This document shows positions 8,182 to 16,838 of a stretch of DNA of 64,000 nt, piece by piece. Within the stretch, counting starts at the first letter, position 1; the number at the start of each line of letters is the position of its first letter. Under the pieces are notes generated by a model, which was not told the DNA's origin, made no database searches, and saw only the letters and a list, made by a program, of their open reading frames with translations. This DNA comes from JBNFVY01 sp049943335 (GTDB lineage Bacteria > Pseudomonadota > Alphaproteobacteria > Rhodobacterales > Rhodobacteraceae): NCBI RefSeq assembly GCF_049943335.1, contig NZ_JBNFVY010000001.1, positions 721,630-785,629 of the forward strand. The letters run 5' to 3'. The position numbers and the translations under genes were made by a program.

Positions 8182-8370
8182 TCAAGGGCAGATCCATACG
8201 TTCCAGCGTTTAGGATAGCGGTAACGGTTGCGCGGCGGACCGAAATGCCAACTTGAATCCTGGGGGGGTTCGCGCCGATCAACCTGCGCAAGGCGAGAGC
8301 CAAGAATGAACCCGATACAGACGATGAGTATCGCAAAACCCGTTGAGGTCGGCGCGTCGTGGGCGTTCAC
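8182..8370 (-). CDS. Possible small membrane protein
   Basis: A 62-residue frame from GTG 8370 with one clear hydrophobic segment (GFAILIVCIGFILGSRLAQ) and a Trp/Arg/Tyr-rich tail (WHFGPPRNRYRYPKRW). No good ribosome site is seen and no family is recognised. The amino-acid make-up is more protein-like than neighbouring random frames, but the evidence is weak. Confidence 0.25.
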   Translation of the reverse strand: MNAHDAPTSTGFAILIVCIGFILGSRLAQVDRREPPQDSSWHFGPPRNRYRYPKRWNVWICP

Positions 8371-8688
8371 TGCGGTAGACAATAGGAACCGTGGTGCGCA
8401 ACAAGCACCAGTTGTAGCGACGCTTTCACCTACTGACGAAGCGGCGCGACTTGGTCTATCGCCGCCTTCGACGTGACCGTGCACCTTTCACCAGGCTGTC
8501 TGACGTTCCAGCAGTGGTTTCTTTTGCAAACTGCGCGCCATTTAAAACCGATCCCTATGCATAAAATGCTGAACCGGTTAGCGCTAAAACGCGGACTTTC
8601 CCTCAAATCGGGCTGGGAATTGATCCAGGTCATGTAGCCGCCAGTTCCATTCGGATATGCGTGTATGCGCACAAGCAAGGGTGATCCG
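8371..8688. other. Intergenic region upstream of arsR
   Basis: About 320 bases with no supported gene. Near its end, TATGCGTGTATGCGCA (8656-8671) contains a short TGCG...CGCA dyad and a repeated ATGCG just before arsR. This could be part of an ArsR operator. Confidence 0.35.
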
Positions 8689-8979
8689 ATGGTTCTTACC
8701 GTTTTGACGGCGCTGGCTGAACCGACACGGTTGGCTGCGATGCGGATCCTGTCCGATGGGCAGGAACACTGTGTCTGCGAGTTGATGGCGAGGCTTGACG
8801 TCACGCAAAGCCGAATGTCGCGGCACATGAAGGTTCTGGCGCAAGCCGGGCTCATCCGCGGTCGGCGCGATGCGCAATGGGTGCGTTACCAGCTGGACCC
8901 ACAGCTGACGCCCGCGATTTCGGCCGTGCTTGAGGCCGTTATGACTGCAGATACTGAAACTGAAAAGAGGGTCGCATGA
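8689..8979 (+). CDS. ArsR-family metalloregulator
   Basis: A 96-residue winged-helix repressor of the ArsR/SmtB family. EPTRLAAMRILSDGQEHCVCEL contains the CVC metalloid-binding motif in the recognition-region helix, as in arsenite-sensing ArsR. The HTH TQSRMSRHMKVLAQAGLIRG follows. I chose ATG at 8689, 7 bases after AAGGG, over ATG at 8665. Its stop overlaps the next gene as ATGA, so it heads a three-gene operon with a permease and a thioredoxin-like protein. Arsenite or antimonite sensing is inferred from the CVC motif and context. Confidence 0.9.
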   Translation: MVLTVLTALAEPTRLAAMRILSDGQEHCVCELMARLDVTQSRMSRHMKVLAQAGLIRGRRDAQWVRYQLDPQLTPAISAVLEAVMTADTETEKRVA

Positions 8980-10034
8980 CGGCCGAGACACATGACACGA
9001 CCCCACGTCAGGCCCCAGACTGGCTATGGTATGGCGGGGTGCTCGTCGCGGGCGCGATTTGGTACGCCCTGTACACGCATCTGATTCCATTTTCGGAATG
9101 GGCGACTGCACTCTTCCCGGTGGCGCGCGACAGCCATACCGGCGAGGCGATCGCATTCTTCATATACGATGTACCGAAGGTGTTGCTGTTGCTCACCGCG
9201 ATCGTCTTCGTGACGGGCGTGCTGCGCAGTTGGTTCAGCCCGGAGAAAACGCGTGCGATCCTGGCAGGCAAGCGCGAGATCTGGGGATACCCTCTGGCAG
9301 CGCTGCTAGGGGTGCTGACGCCGTTTTGTTCCTGCTCGTCGGTCCCGCTTTTCATCGGGTTCGTTTCGGCGGGCATTCCGCTCGGCGTGACTTTCTCTTT
9401 CCTGATCGCAGGACCGATGGTGGGTCCGGTCGGGCTCGGGCTACTCTACGGTCTTGTTGGCTGGCAGGTCGCCACGATCTACCTGGTTTTCGGCTTTACG
9501 ATCGCCACGGTTGCCGGCTTCATCCTCGGCCGGATGAAGCTGGAGCGCTATCTGCAGGATTGGGTGCGCGAGCTCAACACCGGCGGCCCGGGGAGCGATC
9601 TGCCCGATGAGCAGCTGACTATGGTTGATCGGCTGAAGATCGGCGTGGAACAGGTGCGCGAAATCGTCGGCAAGGTCTGGATCTGGGTGCTGGTTGGCAT
9701 CGGCATTGGCGCCGCCATTCACGGCTACGTCCCCGAAGCGATGATGCTGCGGATCATGGGCGGCGAGGCGTGGTGGTCCGTGCCGGCAGCCGTGATCGTG
9801 GGCGTGCCAATGTATACCAATGCGGCAGGTGTCATTCCCATTGTCGAAGCGCTGCTGGGCAAGGGGGCGGCGCTGGGGACCACACTCGCCTTTATGATGA
9901 GTGTCATTGCGCTTAGCCTGCCCGAGACGATCATCCTCAAACAGGTGCTGACCCTTCGCCTGATCGCGATTTTTCTGGCCGTGGTGGCGGCGGGCATCCT
10001 TGCCACCGGCTTTCTGTTCAACTTCTTTCTCTGA
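8976..10034 (+). CDS. YraQ/ArsP-type permease (PF03773 family)
   Basis: A 352-residue inner-membrane permease of the family that includes the organoarsenical exporter ArsP. About eight to ten membrane spans are visible. The diagnostic thiol motif TPFCSCSSVPLFIGF sits near residues 113-127, and a second repeat carries VGVPMYTNAAGVIPI. A cytoplasmic loop (about 195-225) separates the halves. It overlaps arsR by ATGA and precedes a CxxC mini-thioredoxin, the arrangement seen in arsenic-linked clusters. Export of trivalent organoarsenicals or similar thiophiles is the likely role; the substrate is not proven. Confidence 0.87.
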   Translation: MTAETHDTTPRQAPDWLWYGGVLVAGAIWYALYTHLIPFSEWATALFPVARDSHTGEAIAFFIYDVPKVLLLLTAIVFVTGVLRSWFSPEKTRAILAGKREIWGYPLAALLGVLTPFCSCSSVPLFIGFVSAGIPLGVTFSFLIAGPMVGPVGLGLLYGLVGWQVATIYLVFGFTIATVAGFILGRMKLERYLQDWVRELNTGGPGSDLPDEQLTMVDRLKIGVEQVREIVGKVWIWVLVGIGIGAAIHGYVPEAMMLRIMGGEAWWSVPAAVIVGVPMYTNAAGVIPIVEALLGKGAALGTTLAFMMSVIALSLPETIILKQVLTLRLIAIFLAVVAAGILATGFLFNFFL

Positions 10035-10046
10035 AAGGACGTGCAA

Positions 10047-10283
10047 ATGAAAACCGTCAAGATTTATGGCCCCGGTTGCAAACGCTGCGAGGCGAGCGAA
10101 ACCATGGTCAGGCAGGCAGCCGCCAAACTCGGCGTCGCGGTCGACATCGAAAAAGTTGCCGACGCGAAGTCCATCGCCATGGCAGGCGTCATGTCCACGC
10201 CGGGCATCGCGATTGACGGCAAGCTTGTCCATGCCGGCGGGCTGCCGGACGCGGCGAAACTGGAAAGCTGGCTCACCGCATAA
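10047..10283 (+). CDS. Small redox-active thioredoxin-like protein
   Basis: A 78-residue single thioredoxin-fold protein of the TM0996/MTH895 type (redox-active disulfide protein 2). The active site YGPGCKRCEAS holds the CxxC pair near residues 10-13, and the cis-Pro motif STPGIAIDGKLVHAGG follows. ATG at 10047 has AAAGGA upstream; the GTG at 10041 is an alternative. It lies 12 bp after the permease and probably provides thiol chemistry for the metalloid permease operon. Confidence 0.88.
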   Translation: MKTVKIYGPGCKRCEASETMVRQAAAKLGVAVDIEKVADAKSIAMAGVMSTPGIAIDGKLVHAGGLPDAAKLESWLTA

Positions 10284-10321
10284 GCCGAGTTCTCGTCACG
10301 GCCATCGCGACCGGGGTCTCT

Positions 10322-10894
10322 TCATGTTTTGTTATTGATGAGAAGAGGTTCGGCGTCGTTCAATTCCTTCGTGACCTTTCCCAACTCGCTGACTGAGCTA
10401 CTAAAAGCCCCGCCAATCCCGTGTTTCGAGAGCTGTAATAGGCCCTTGAAACCGCCCTCACTGACTATGCCGATCTCTTCGAACAGACAGATCGGCAATT
10501 GCCTATTGTCCTTGAAACGGCGATCCGGACCGCCGTTTTTGTTCACGTAATTCCACGTCTGGCCTACGATCGTTGCGTCTGATGGGGCAGTGTCCATGAT
10601 CATGCGCTGATCTCGAACCGCAATGCGGACGGTCTCATAACGCATCGCGCCAAATCGTTTATTCTCTTCCATCAGGATGCAGTCGGGGAAGAAGTAACAG
10701 TTCTTTCCGTCAATGGTGATTGTGGGCGGGGTGATATTCGAGGCGATGCCTTTTGGCAAAGCATAGGAGACGGAAGTCTCTTTGTTTTCTATCACGTAGG
10801 CCGCGACAAACAGAATGGCAAAAAGGCCGATGATGGCTGGGTTTTGCGATGAGAAGGAAAGGGCAAGACCGATCCCTGCGGCGATGCAGAGCAT
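10322..10894 (-). CDS. Hypothetical protein with N-terminal membrane anchor
   Basis: 190 residues. The N-terminus has one or two hydrophobic segments (MLCIAAGIGLALSFSSQNPA and IIGLFAILFVAAYVI). The soluble part contains WNYVNKNGGPDRRFKDNRQL, a pattern I associate with the C-terminal domain of several uncharacterised bacterial proteins, some fused to DUF4236. No catalytic residues are recognisable. The in-frame stop just upstream (near 10922) and the poor ribosome site leave the start uncertain, so it could be 5'-truncated. It is convergent with the arsR-permease operon and its AT content is higher than neighbours, suggesting an accessory gene. Confidence 0.65.
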   Translation of the reverse strand: MLCIAAGIGLALSFSSQNPAIIGLFAILFVAAYVIENKETSVSYALPKGIASNITPPTITIDGKNCYFFPDCILMEENKRFGAMRYETVRIAVRDQRMIMDTAPSDATIVGQTWNYVNKNGGPDRRFKDNRQLPICLFEEIGIVSEGGFKGLLQLSKHGIGGAFSSSVSELGKVTKELNDAEPLLINNKT

Positions 10895-11293
10895 GAGTAT
10901 TACGAAGGGCGCTCTCTCGCCTCATTCAGGCTTCTTAGGGCTTCTGAATGGCTCTCCGAAAAAGGAACATCTGCCTCGGCCGAAATGATGCGCCGCAATA
11001 GTACACCATCCTCAGTCATGTAGGCCGGCCGCTTTTCGCTAGGAGCAATCGGTTACCTGACAGGCTCAGGGCGATTGAGATGGGCGATGTTCATCATGCT
11101 GCTTAATTTACGCTGATCGCGTGGCGCGCGGGTTCGGAACGTGCAATTTTTCGAATTTTACGCCAGCGCGGCAGAAGCTCTGAAGCCAAAGAGTGAAACA
11201 GGTTTTTTGGCCTCAGATCCTAGTCTTGCCAGATCACGGTTCCAAGTTGGACCGGTTAGGTTCCAATTTCGACCGTACATCACAAACAGGATT
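10895..11293. other. Intergenic region between a hypothetical gene and tRNA-Gln
   Basis: About 400 bases. On the minus strand there is a short open frame of 39 codons (MTEDGVLLRRIISAEADVPF..., about 10901-11020) directly ahead of the hypothetical gene; it may be real but matches nothing I know. The sequence next to the tRNA is a common landing site for integrating elements, yet no integrase is seen. Confidence 0.35.
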
Positions 11294-11368
11294 TGGCTGG
11301 GGTGGTAGGATTCGAACCTACGGTACACTGTACCAAAAACAGCTGCCTTACCACTTGGCTACACCCCA
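11294..11368 (-). tRNA. tRNA-Gln (anticodon TTG)
   Basis: A 75-nt cloverleaf on the minus strand. The acceptor 5' end TGGGGTG pairs with CACCCCA, followed by G and an encoded CCA. The D arm GCCAAGTGGTAAGGC, anticodon stem GCTGT/ACAGT with loop TTTTGGT (anticodon TTG) and T arm TAGGTTCGAATCCTA are all intact. Confidence 0.96.
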
Positions 11369-11445
11369 ACGGTGGGCGGGTATTTACGCCGTGGCCGCGC
11401 ACTCTGCAAGACCCGAATCCTGGAAAATGCGGGTAAAACCGCGAT

Positions 11446-12741
11446 TCATTCCTGGACGGCAGTTTCGCTGAGAAGATCTGTGGCGTCTGCGTCCAACCGT
11501 TCGGCGTCGACGATGGATTCGAGCGCGGTATCCTCTTCGCGCTCGACCTCTGTCATATTGGGGGGCACAGGACGCTGTGCGGACGGGGCTGGCGGTTCTG
11601 CTTGCGTGATGATGCGATAGGTGGGTTCAGGCGCGGCCATGTGCGCATTTTCAATGGCCAGTTTGACCATGCGCATGGCTTCGGACCGGGCAGAGGCAAA
11701 ATCAGCGTCGGATTGGTCGATCCAGGCGGCGCAGGTCATCGTCACGGAAAAGTCGCCCATATCTTCGATCCACGCGGCAGGGGCAGGCGCGCGCAGCGTA
11801 AAGGGCAGATCCGTTAGGGTAGCCTTGGCGATGCGCCGCGCCTCGGCCAAGTCGGCCTGATAGGACAGCCCAACGGCAAAGGTAAATCGGCGTTCAGGGT
11901 TGCGCGTATAGTTCACGATCCGCGCCTTGAAGACTGTGCTGTTGGGGATGCGGATTTGGTTGCCGTCAAAGCTCATCAACACGGTGGCGCGGCTGGTCAG
12001 GCGCACAACTTTACCCGTGTCGCCTTCGATTTCCACAGTGTCGTTCGGCTGGAACGGCTGACGGATCGATAGCATGATCGATGCAATGAAGTTTTCGACT
12101 GTGTCCCTGACGGCAAAGGACAGCGCCAAACCGATGATCCCGGCCGCGCCAAGAAAAGTGGACAGCAAGGCCGTCGCCCCCAACAGATCAAGCGCTAACA
12201 CGATACCGGTAATGACGCCGGTAATTCGGATCGCCACGCGAAAAATATCCGCAATAAAGGCATTCGGCGCCAAGTGGTTCCAAGGTAGTTGCAACCGCGC
12301 GAGCGCGAACCCCACGGCGGAAACCGCGACACCGATGGCCAATGAAATGGCCATCAACGGAAGAAACGCGATAGCTTTTTCGACCCGGTCAGATATCCGA
12401 TCAACTGCGGGAACCAGTCGCTCGGTGACATCGGTGGTTTCGCTGAGTTCGTTCCTGACCGCGACGACGCCGTCGACCCGGGCAGCCAGATCTTCGATGC
12501 GCGTGGCAGAGGCTGCGTTGAGTGTTTCTCCGCGCAGGGTGACGATGCCGGAATTCACCGTCACGGTTACATCATCATAGCCAGTCAATTCGGATTTTAT
12601 GTCGCGAATACGCGTTGCGATTGCAGCATCGTCCGAGGTGACGCTATCGGTCGTGATCGCGCCGTCCTGGGCCCAGAGCGGAACAGCCCAGAGCGGGACA
12701 GCAAGAGCAAGGACGATCAGGAGGGAGAACAGGCGACGCAT
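11446..12741 (-). CDS. MscS-family mechanosensitive channel with N-terminal BON domain
   Basis: A 431-residue inner-membrane channel. It starts with a signal peptide (about 1-24, ending LWAQDG), then a periplasmic BON domain (about 35-105; DDVTVTVNSGIVTLRGETLN). Three membrane spans follow at about 125-225. The pore-lining helix region GLALSFAVRDTVENFIASIM and the beta domain FQPNDTVEIEGDTGKVVRLT are typical of MscS. The C-terminus is acidic and probably disordered. It opens under membrane tension to release solutes. It lies 54 bp after the phosphohexomutase gene on the same strand and may be co-transcribed. Confidence 0.92.
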   Translation of the reverse strand: MRRLFSLLIVLALAVPLWAVPLWAQDGAITTDSVTSDDAAIATRIRDIKSELTGYDDVTVTVNSGIVTLRGETLNAASATRIEDLAARVDGVVAVRNELSETTDVTERLVPAVDRISDRVEKAIAFLPLMAISLAIGVAVSAVGFALARLQLPWNHLAPNAFIADIFRVAIRITGVITGIVLALDLLGATALLSTFLGAAGIIGLALSFAVRDTVENFIASIMLSIRQPFQPNDTVEIEGDTGKVVRLTSRATVLMSFDGNQIRIPNSTVFKARIVNYTRNPERRFTFAVGLSYQADLAEARRIAKATLTDLPFTLRAPAPAAWIEDMGDFSVTMTCAAWIDQSDADFASARSEAMRMVKLAIENAHMAAPEPTYRIITQAEPPAPSAQRPVPPNMTEVEREEDTALESIVDAERLDADATDLLSETAVQE

Positions 12742-12795
12742 AGGGAACCCTTACAGTTTTCCAAAGGATAGCCTGCGCGCCGCCGTGATCAATGT

Positions 12796-14298
12796 TCAGA
12801 TGGTTTGGTCGTAGTCCCCGACCGAGGGTTCGATGCGGATCACGTCGTCGATTTCCTTGAAAATGGCGCGCATTTCAGCGTCGCTTTCGCCACTTTCGCA
12901 GACGACCACCAGGTTCGGGGTGTTCGACGAAGCGCGCACCAGCCCCCACGATCCGTTGTCCAAGATCACACGGGCGCCGTTCACGGTGACCACCTCGGCG
13001 ATGTCGCGGCCCGCGAATTTTTCACCCGCCTCTTTCTTGGTTACCAATTTTTCGACCAGCCGTTCCAGCACCTCGTATTTCTCCTCGTCGGCGCAGTATG
13101 GCGACATGGTGGGGGTGGAATAAGTGGTGGGCAGAGCCTTGCGCAGGTCGGACATTTTCATGTCCGGGTTGCGATCCATCAACTTGCAGATTTCGACCGC
13201 GACGCGCATGCCGTCGTCATAGCCACGCCCAACGTCGCCTGCCAGAAAGTAGTGGCCAGACTTTTCAAATCCCGCAAGTGCACCCAGTTCGTGCACCCGG
13301 CGTTTCATGTGGCTGTGACCGGTTTTCCAGTAATCCGCTTTGGCGCCGAGTTTCTTCAACTCTGGGTCGCTGGCGAACAGGCCGGTCGATTTTACGTCGG
13401 CGACAAAGGTGCTGCCCGGGTAGAGTTTGGATAGGTCGCGCGCCATGATGACACCCACCTTGTCGGCGAAGATCTCTTCGGCTTCGTCGTCGACAACGCC
13501 GCAGCGGTCGCCATCGCCATCGAACCCCAGTGCAAAATCGGCGCCGCTGGCTCTGACGCTTTCTGCCATGTCATGGAGCATTTCCATGGCTTCTGGGTTG
13601 GGGTTGTAATTGGGGAAGGTGTAGTCGAGCGTATTGTGGCTTTCCACAACCTCAACGCCCAGACGTTCGAACAGCGCAGGGCCATAGGCAGCAGCGGTGC
13701 CATTGCCGGTTGCGCAGACCACCTTGAGCTTGCGTGTCATTTTGAAGTCGCCCACCAGATCGTCCAGGTAGGCGTCCCAGACGCCGTCTACGAATTCGTA
13801 AAAACCGCCTCCGCGGGGCTCGCCCCGGCCGTTCAGCACGATGTCCTTGAGTTCGGCCATTTCATCCGGACCGTGGGTCAGGGGCATGTCAAAGCCCATC
13901 TTGACGCCGGTCCAGCCGTTCGGGTTGTGTGAGGCGGTGACCATGGCAACGGCGGGCGTATCCAGGTGGAACGCGCTGAAATAGCACATTGGCGTAATGC
14001 AGGGGCCGATATCCTTGACGTGGACACCCGCTTGCATAAGGCCGATGATCAGCGCATTCTTGATGGTCAGCGAATAGTCGCGATAGTCGTTTCCAACGCA
14101 CATCACCGGCTTCAAGCCGTGTTTGTGCATCTGGGTTCCGATCCCCAGACCAAGGGCGGTGATGCCCGGCAAGTTAACGTCATCGGGGTATTTCCACCGC
14201 GCGTCATATTCGCGAAATCCAGTGGGGGCGATCATAGGGTCGCGCAGGAATTCCCACGTGTTGGGAGTGGATTTCGGCGCGGGCGTCTTGATCGTCAT
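12796..14298 (-). CDS. Phosphomannomutase/phosphoglucomutase
   Basis: A 500-residue alpha-D-phosphohexomutase (ManB/AlgC/Pgm type) converting hexose 6-phosphate and hexose 1-phosphate for sugar-nucleotide synthesis. The catalytic serine is S123 in VTASHNPNG. The Mg-binding loop FDGDGDRCG covers D260, D262 and D264. The sugar-specificity loop is GFEKSGHYF, and the phosphate-binding RASSNTPNL lies near the C-terminus. It follows kdsA by 18 bp in the capsule operon, so it probably supplies capsule precursors. Whether mannose or glucose phosphate is preferred cannot be told. Confidence 0.93.
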   Translation of the reverse strand: MTIKTPAPKSTPNTWEFLRDPMIAPTGFREYDARWKYPDDVNLPGITALGLGIGTQMHKHGLKPVMCVGNDYRDYSLTIKNALIIGLMQAGVHVKDIGPCITPMCYFSAFHLDTPAVAMVTASHNPNGWTGVKMGFDMPLTHGPDEMAELKDIVLNGRGEPRGGGFYEFVDGVWDAYLDDLVGDFKMTRKLKVVCATGNGTAAAYGPALFERLGVEVVESHNTLDYTFPNYNPNPEAMEMLHDMAESVRASGADFALGFDGDGDRCGVVDDEAEEIFADKVGVIMARDLSKLYPGSTFVADVKSTGLFASDPELKKLGAKADYWKTGHSHMKRRVHELGALAGFEKSGHYFLAGDVGRGYDDGMRVAVEICKLMDRNPDMKMSDLRKALPTTYSTPTMSPYCADEEKYEVLERLVEKLVTKKEAGEKFAGRDIAEVVTVNGARVILDNGSWGLVRASSNTPNLVVVCESGESDAEMRAIFKEIDDVIRIEPSVGDYDQTI

Positions 14299-14316
14299 GT
14301 TTCGTCCTTGAACAGT

Positions 14317-15153
14317 TTATATACGAATGGGGTCAGTCTTGGCCAATCGATCAAAGGCCATAAGAGTGTCGATAAGTTTCGCCATCTGATCCAGCGGGAT
14401 CATGTTCGGACCATCAGACGGTGCGTTGTCGGGGTCTTCGTGGGTTTCGACAAAGACGCTGGCGATCCCCAGAGAAACAGCCGCACGCGCCATCACAGGT
14501 GCAAATTCGCGTTGGCCGCCCGAGCTGCCCCCCTGTCCGCCCGGTTGTTGCACCGAGTGGGTGGCATCCATGACGACCGGGTAGCCCGTCTTCATCATCT
14601 CGGGCAGGGATCGCATGTCGGCGACCAGCGTGTTGTATCCGAAACTGACGCCGCGCTCAGTCAGCAGGATGCGGGTATTGCCCGTGCTTTCGACCTTTTT
14701 GACCACATTGGCCATGTCCCACGGGGCCAGAAACTGTCCCTTTTTTATGTTCACGACCGCGCCGGTTTCGCCGGCGGCCAGCAGCAGATCGGTCTGGCGG
14801 CACAAAAACGCGGGAACTTGGATGATGTCGACGACCTGCGCGGCTGTCTGGCATTGCTCGATATTGTGAATATCGGTCAGTGTGGGCACGCCAAGCTGGT
14901 CTTTGACCGCCTGCATGACCTTTAGCCCTTCGTCGATACCAAGGCCGCGTTGTCCGTTCAAAGATGTTCGATTTGCCTTGTCGAAGGATCCTTTGAACAC
15001 GAACTGCGCGCCGTGGGCTTCGCAGGCCTCTTTCAAGGTTCCTGCGATCATCAGGGCGTGGTCGGTGCTTTCCAATTGGCAGGGGCCAGCAAGAATTGTG
15101 AGCGGGCGGTCGTTGCCTGTGATCAGGTCGCCGATCGATACTGTTTTCATCAT
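14317..15153 (-). CDS. kdsA: 3-deoxy-8-phosphooctulonate synthase
   Basis: A 278-residue KDO-8-phosphate synthase condensing phosphoenolpyruvate with arabinose 5-phosphate. Signatures: ILAGPCQLES near residue 20, FKGSFDKANRTS, TDIHNIEQC and VMDATHSVQQPGGQGG. The first ATG overlaps the kpsE stop as ATGA at 15150-15153, which supports the MMK start. A kdsA copy inside a capsule-export operon suggests KDO is made for a KDO-linked or poly-KDO capsule as well as for lipopolysaccharide. Confidence 0.95.
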   Translation of the reverse strand: MMKTVSIGDLITGNDRPLTILAGPCQLESTDHALMIAGTLKEACEAHGAQFVFKGSFDKANRTSLNGQRGLGIDEGLKVMQAVKDQLGVPTLTDIHNIEQCQTAAQVVDIIQVPAFLCRQTDLLLAAGETGAVVNIKKGQFLAPWDMANVVKKVESTGNTRILLTERGVSFGYNTLVADMRSLPEMMKTGYPVVMDATHSVQQPGGQGGSSGGQREFAPVMARAAVSLGIASVFVETHEDPDNAPSDGPNMIPLDQMAKLIDTLMAFDRLAKTDPIRI

Positions 15154-16838
15154 GCCGATACTTGTTCACGCAGGACCGACGCTGTCAACGACACCATCAA
15201 GTAGATTCCCGAAAAGATCAGGAAGGTCAGGACAGTGTTTTCGAACTTGCGCGGATATGTCGGTTCGTCCGGGGCAACGGGGCTTACGCCTTCGGACAGG
15301 TAGCGCACCTGGCGGTTGGCTTCGCTGCGGGCGGATTCCAGCTGCTGGAGCGCCTGCTGCATCATCATCTGGCGCGTCTGCAGATCAACTTCGGCGACGC
15401 GCAACTGACTGGTGGTCCTAGCCAATGAATTTCCCGTCCCTCCCTGAGTCAGTTGGCTGCGCAGGCTTTCGATCACGTTTTCCAGGCGCCCGATGTCCCC
15501 GCGAACACCATCGACGCGCGCTTGGTTGGGGCGCGCGTTGTCGAGCAGTTGGTCCAACTGCAGTTTCTTTTCCTGAAGCTGGGTTTCGAAGTTGCCGATC
15601 TGCGCCATCAGCGCGGTGCTTTCGGACACAGGATCAAGCACCCCGAGTTGTTCCTGAAGCTCCAATACGCGCTCTTGGGCGGCGATCATCTTGGCTTCGG
15701 CTTCATCGAAACTCTCGCGCGCGCCTTGCATCTGGTCTTCGCGCAATCTCTGGGTCAATTTATCCACGCGTTCTTCGGCATAGGTGATCAGCGCCCGATT
15801 GAACTGTGCGGATATTTCAGGGTCGGCGGCAACCACCTCCATCTTGATGATACCTTCGGTCGGATCATACCCAATGGTGACGTTGTCTTGGAAAAGCTTG
15901 TAGGCCGCTTCGTTCGAGGCATCTTCAGTCAACCGTTGGATCGGGTCGATGGATTTTGCGGAAAAATGCGCCTTGAAGCCATGGTCCTCGTTGAGACGCA
16001 ACATGGCGTCGCGGCTCTCTAGATAGCTTTGTACCGCGATTGAATCCTGTGACGTGGCAAACCCGGTTCCGGAAAACAGCCCGCCCATTCCGCCTGCCGA
16101 GGCGGGCTCGGCCTGTTGAATCACGAATTCAGACTGCGTCGCGTACATCGGCGTCGCGACGAAATAGAAATAGTAACCGGCAAATAGTGTTGGCAGCAGG
16201 ACGAACACGCCCAGGCGGGCGCCCAAAAATCCCATTTTGCGGCGTCGCCGCTTGACGATGTCGCGCTGGATGCGGCCGATTTCAGCTTCGCGCGTTGCAG
16301 GGTCATAGTTGACCGGGGTCGCCGGCAGTTTGGGTTTGGAAACGGTCTGCGGCAGGCCGGCTTGCCCGGACGGCGCTCCGCCAGCTGGCTGCACAAGTTC
16401 CAGCATGGTGGCGCGGCTGAACGGGTCGACCCCTTGTTTGCGCAGCAGGCGGACCGCGTCAAAGTCAGATGTTGGGGCAATGCCGTGTTTCTGGGCCACC
16501 CGCCGGGCCATGCGCAACTGGCGGCCGGTCAGCCCTTCTTTGCGAATGGCGTCGATTTCCTGATCGACGCTCATCCCCGACTCACGATCAACCTTCTCAA
16601 CGGCGGGTTTCGTGGCGGCAGGGGCCATCGCGCCAAACCCGTCGTCGTCATTATCAAACAGCGTGTCGGCTTCGGGCATCCCGCGTGCGGGGCGCGCTGG
16701 TTTCGCAGGTCGCGAAGATGCCACATTGGGCACATCTTCAAATTGCGTATCCGCGTCTTGAACAGATCGACCGGCGTTTTCGACAAGCGGCGTGGTGCGC
16801 CGTATGCGAAACTTCTTAGCTTTGGGTTTCGTAGTCAT
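15150..16838 (-). CDS. kpsE: Capsule polysaccharide export inner-membrane protein, KpsE-like
   Basis: A 562-residue KpsE/CtrB/Wzz-type polysaccharide co-polymerase or membrane-fusion partner of the capsule ABC exporter. Two membrane spans flank a periplasmic domain: FLGARLGVFVLLPTLFAGYY at about 204-223 and near 535-556. The periplasmic part (about 227-530) has long coiled-coil helices (QERVLELQEQLGVL, LQEKKLQLDQLLDNARP). Unlike the E. coli protein (about 380 residues), it has a roughly 200-residue cytoplasmic N-terminus. This is Ala/Pro-rich, then holds a conserved-looking helical block (IDAIRKEGLTGRQLRMARRV). It overlaps kpsT by 23 bp and kdsA by 4 bp. Confidence 0.88.
   Translation of the reverse strand: MTTKPKAKKFRIRRTTPLVENAGRSVQDADTQFEDVPNVASSRPAKPARPARGMPEADTLFDNDDDGFGAMAPAATKPAVEKVDRESGMSVDQEIDAIRKEGLTGRQLRMARRVAQKHGIAPTSDFDAVRLLRKQGVDPFSRATMLELVQPAGGAPSGQAGLPQTVSKPKLPATPVNYDPATREAEIGRIQRDIVKRRRRKMGFLGARLGVFVLLPTLFAGYYFYFVATPMYATQSEFVIQQAEPASAGGMGGLFSGTGFATSQDSIAVQSYLESRDAMLRLNEDHGFKAHFSAKSIDPIQRLTEDASNEAAYKLFQDNVTIGYDPTEGIIKMEVVAADPEISAQFNRALITYAEERVDKLTQRLREDQMQGARESFDEAEAKMIAAQERVLELQEQLGVLDPVSESTALMAQIGNFETQLQEKKLQLDQLLDNARPNQARVDGVRGDIGRLENVIESLRSQLTQGGTGNSLARTTSQLRVAEVDLQTRQMMMQQALQQLESARSEANRQVRYLSEGVSPVAPDEPTYPRKFENTVLTFLIFSGIYLMVSLTASVLREQVSA

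Noticed and set aside
11294..11368. tRNA-Gln as integration site of a genomic island
   Set aside because: No integrase gene or duplicated tRNA 3' end is found within the window, so no island boundary can be drawn.
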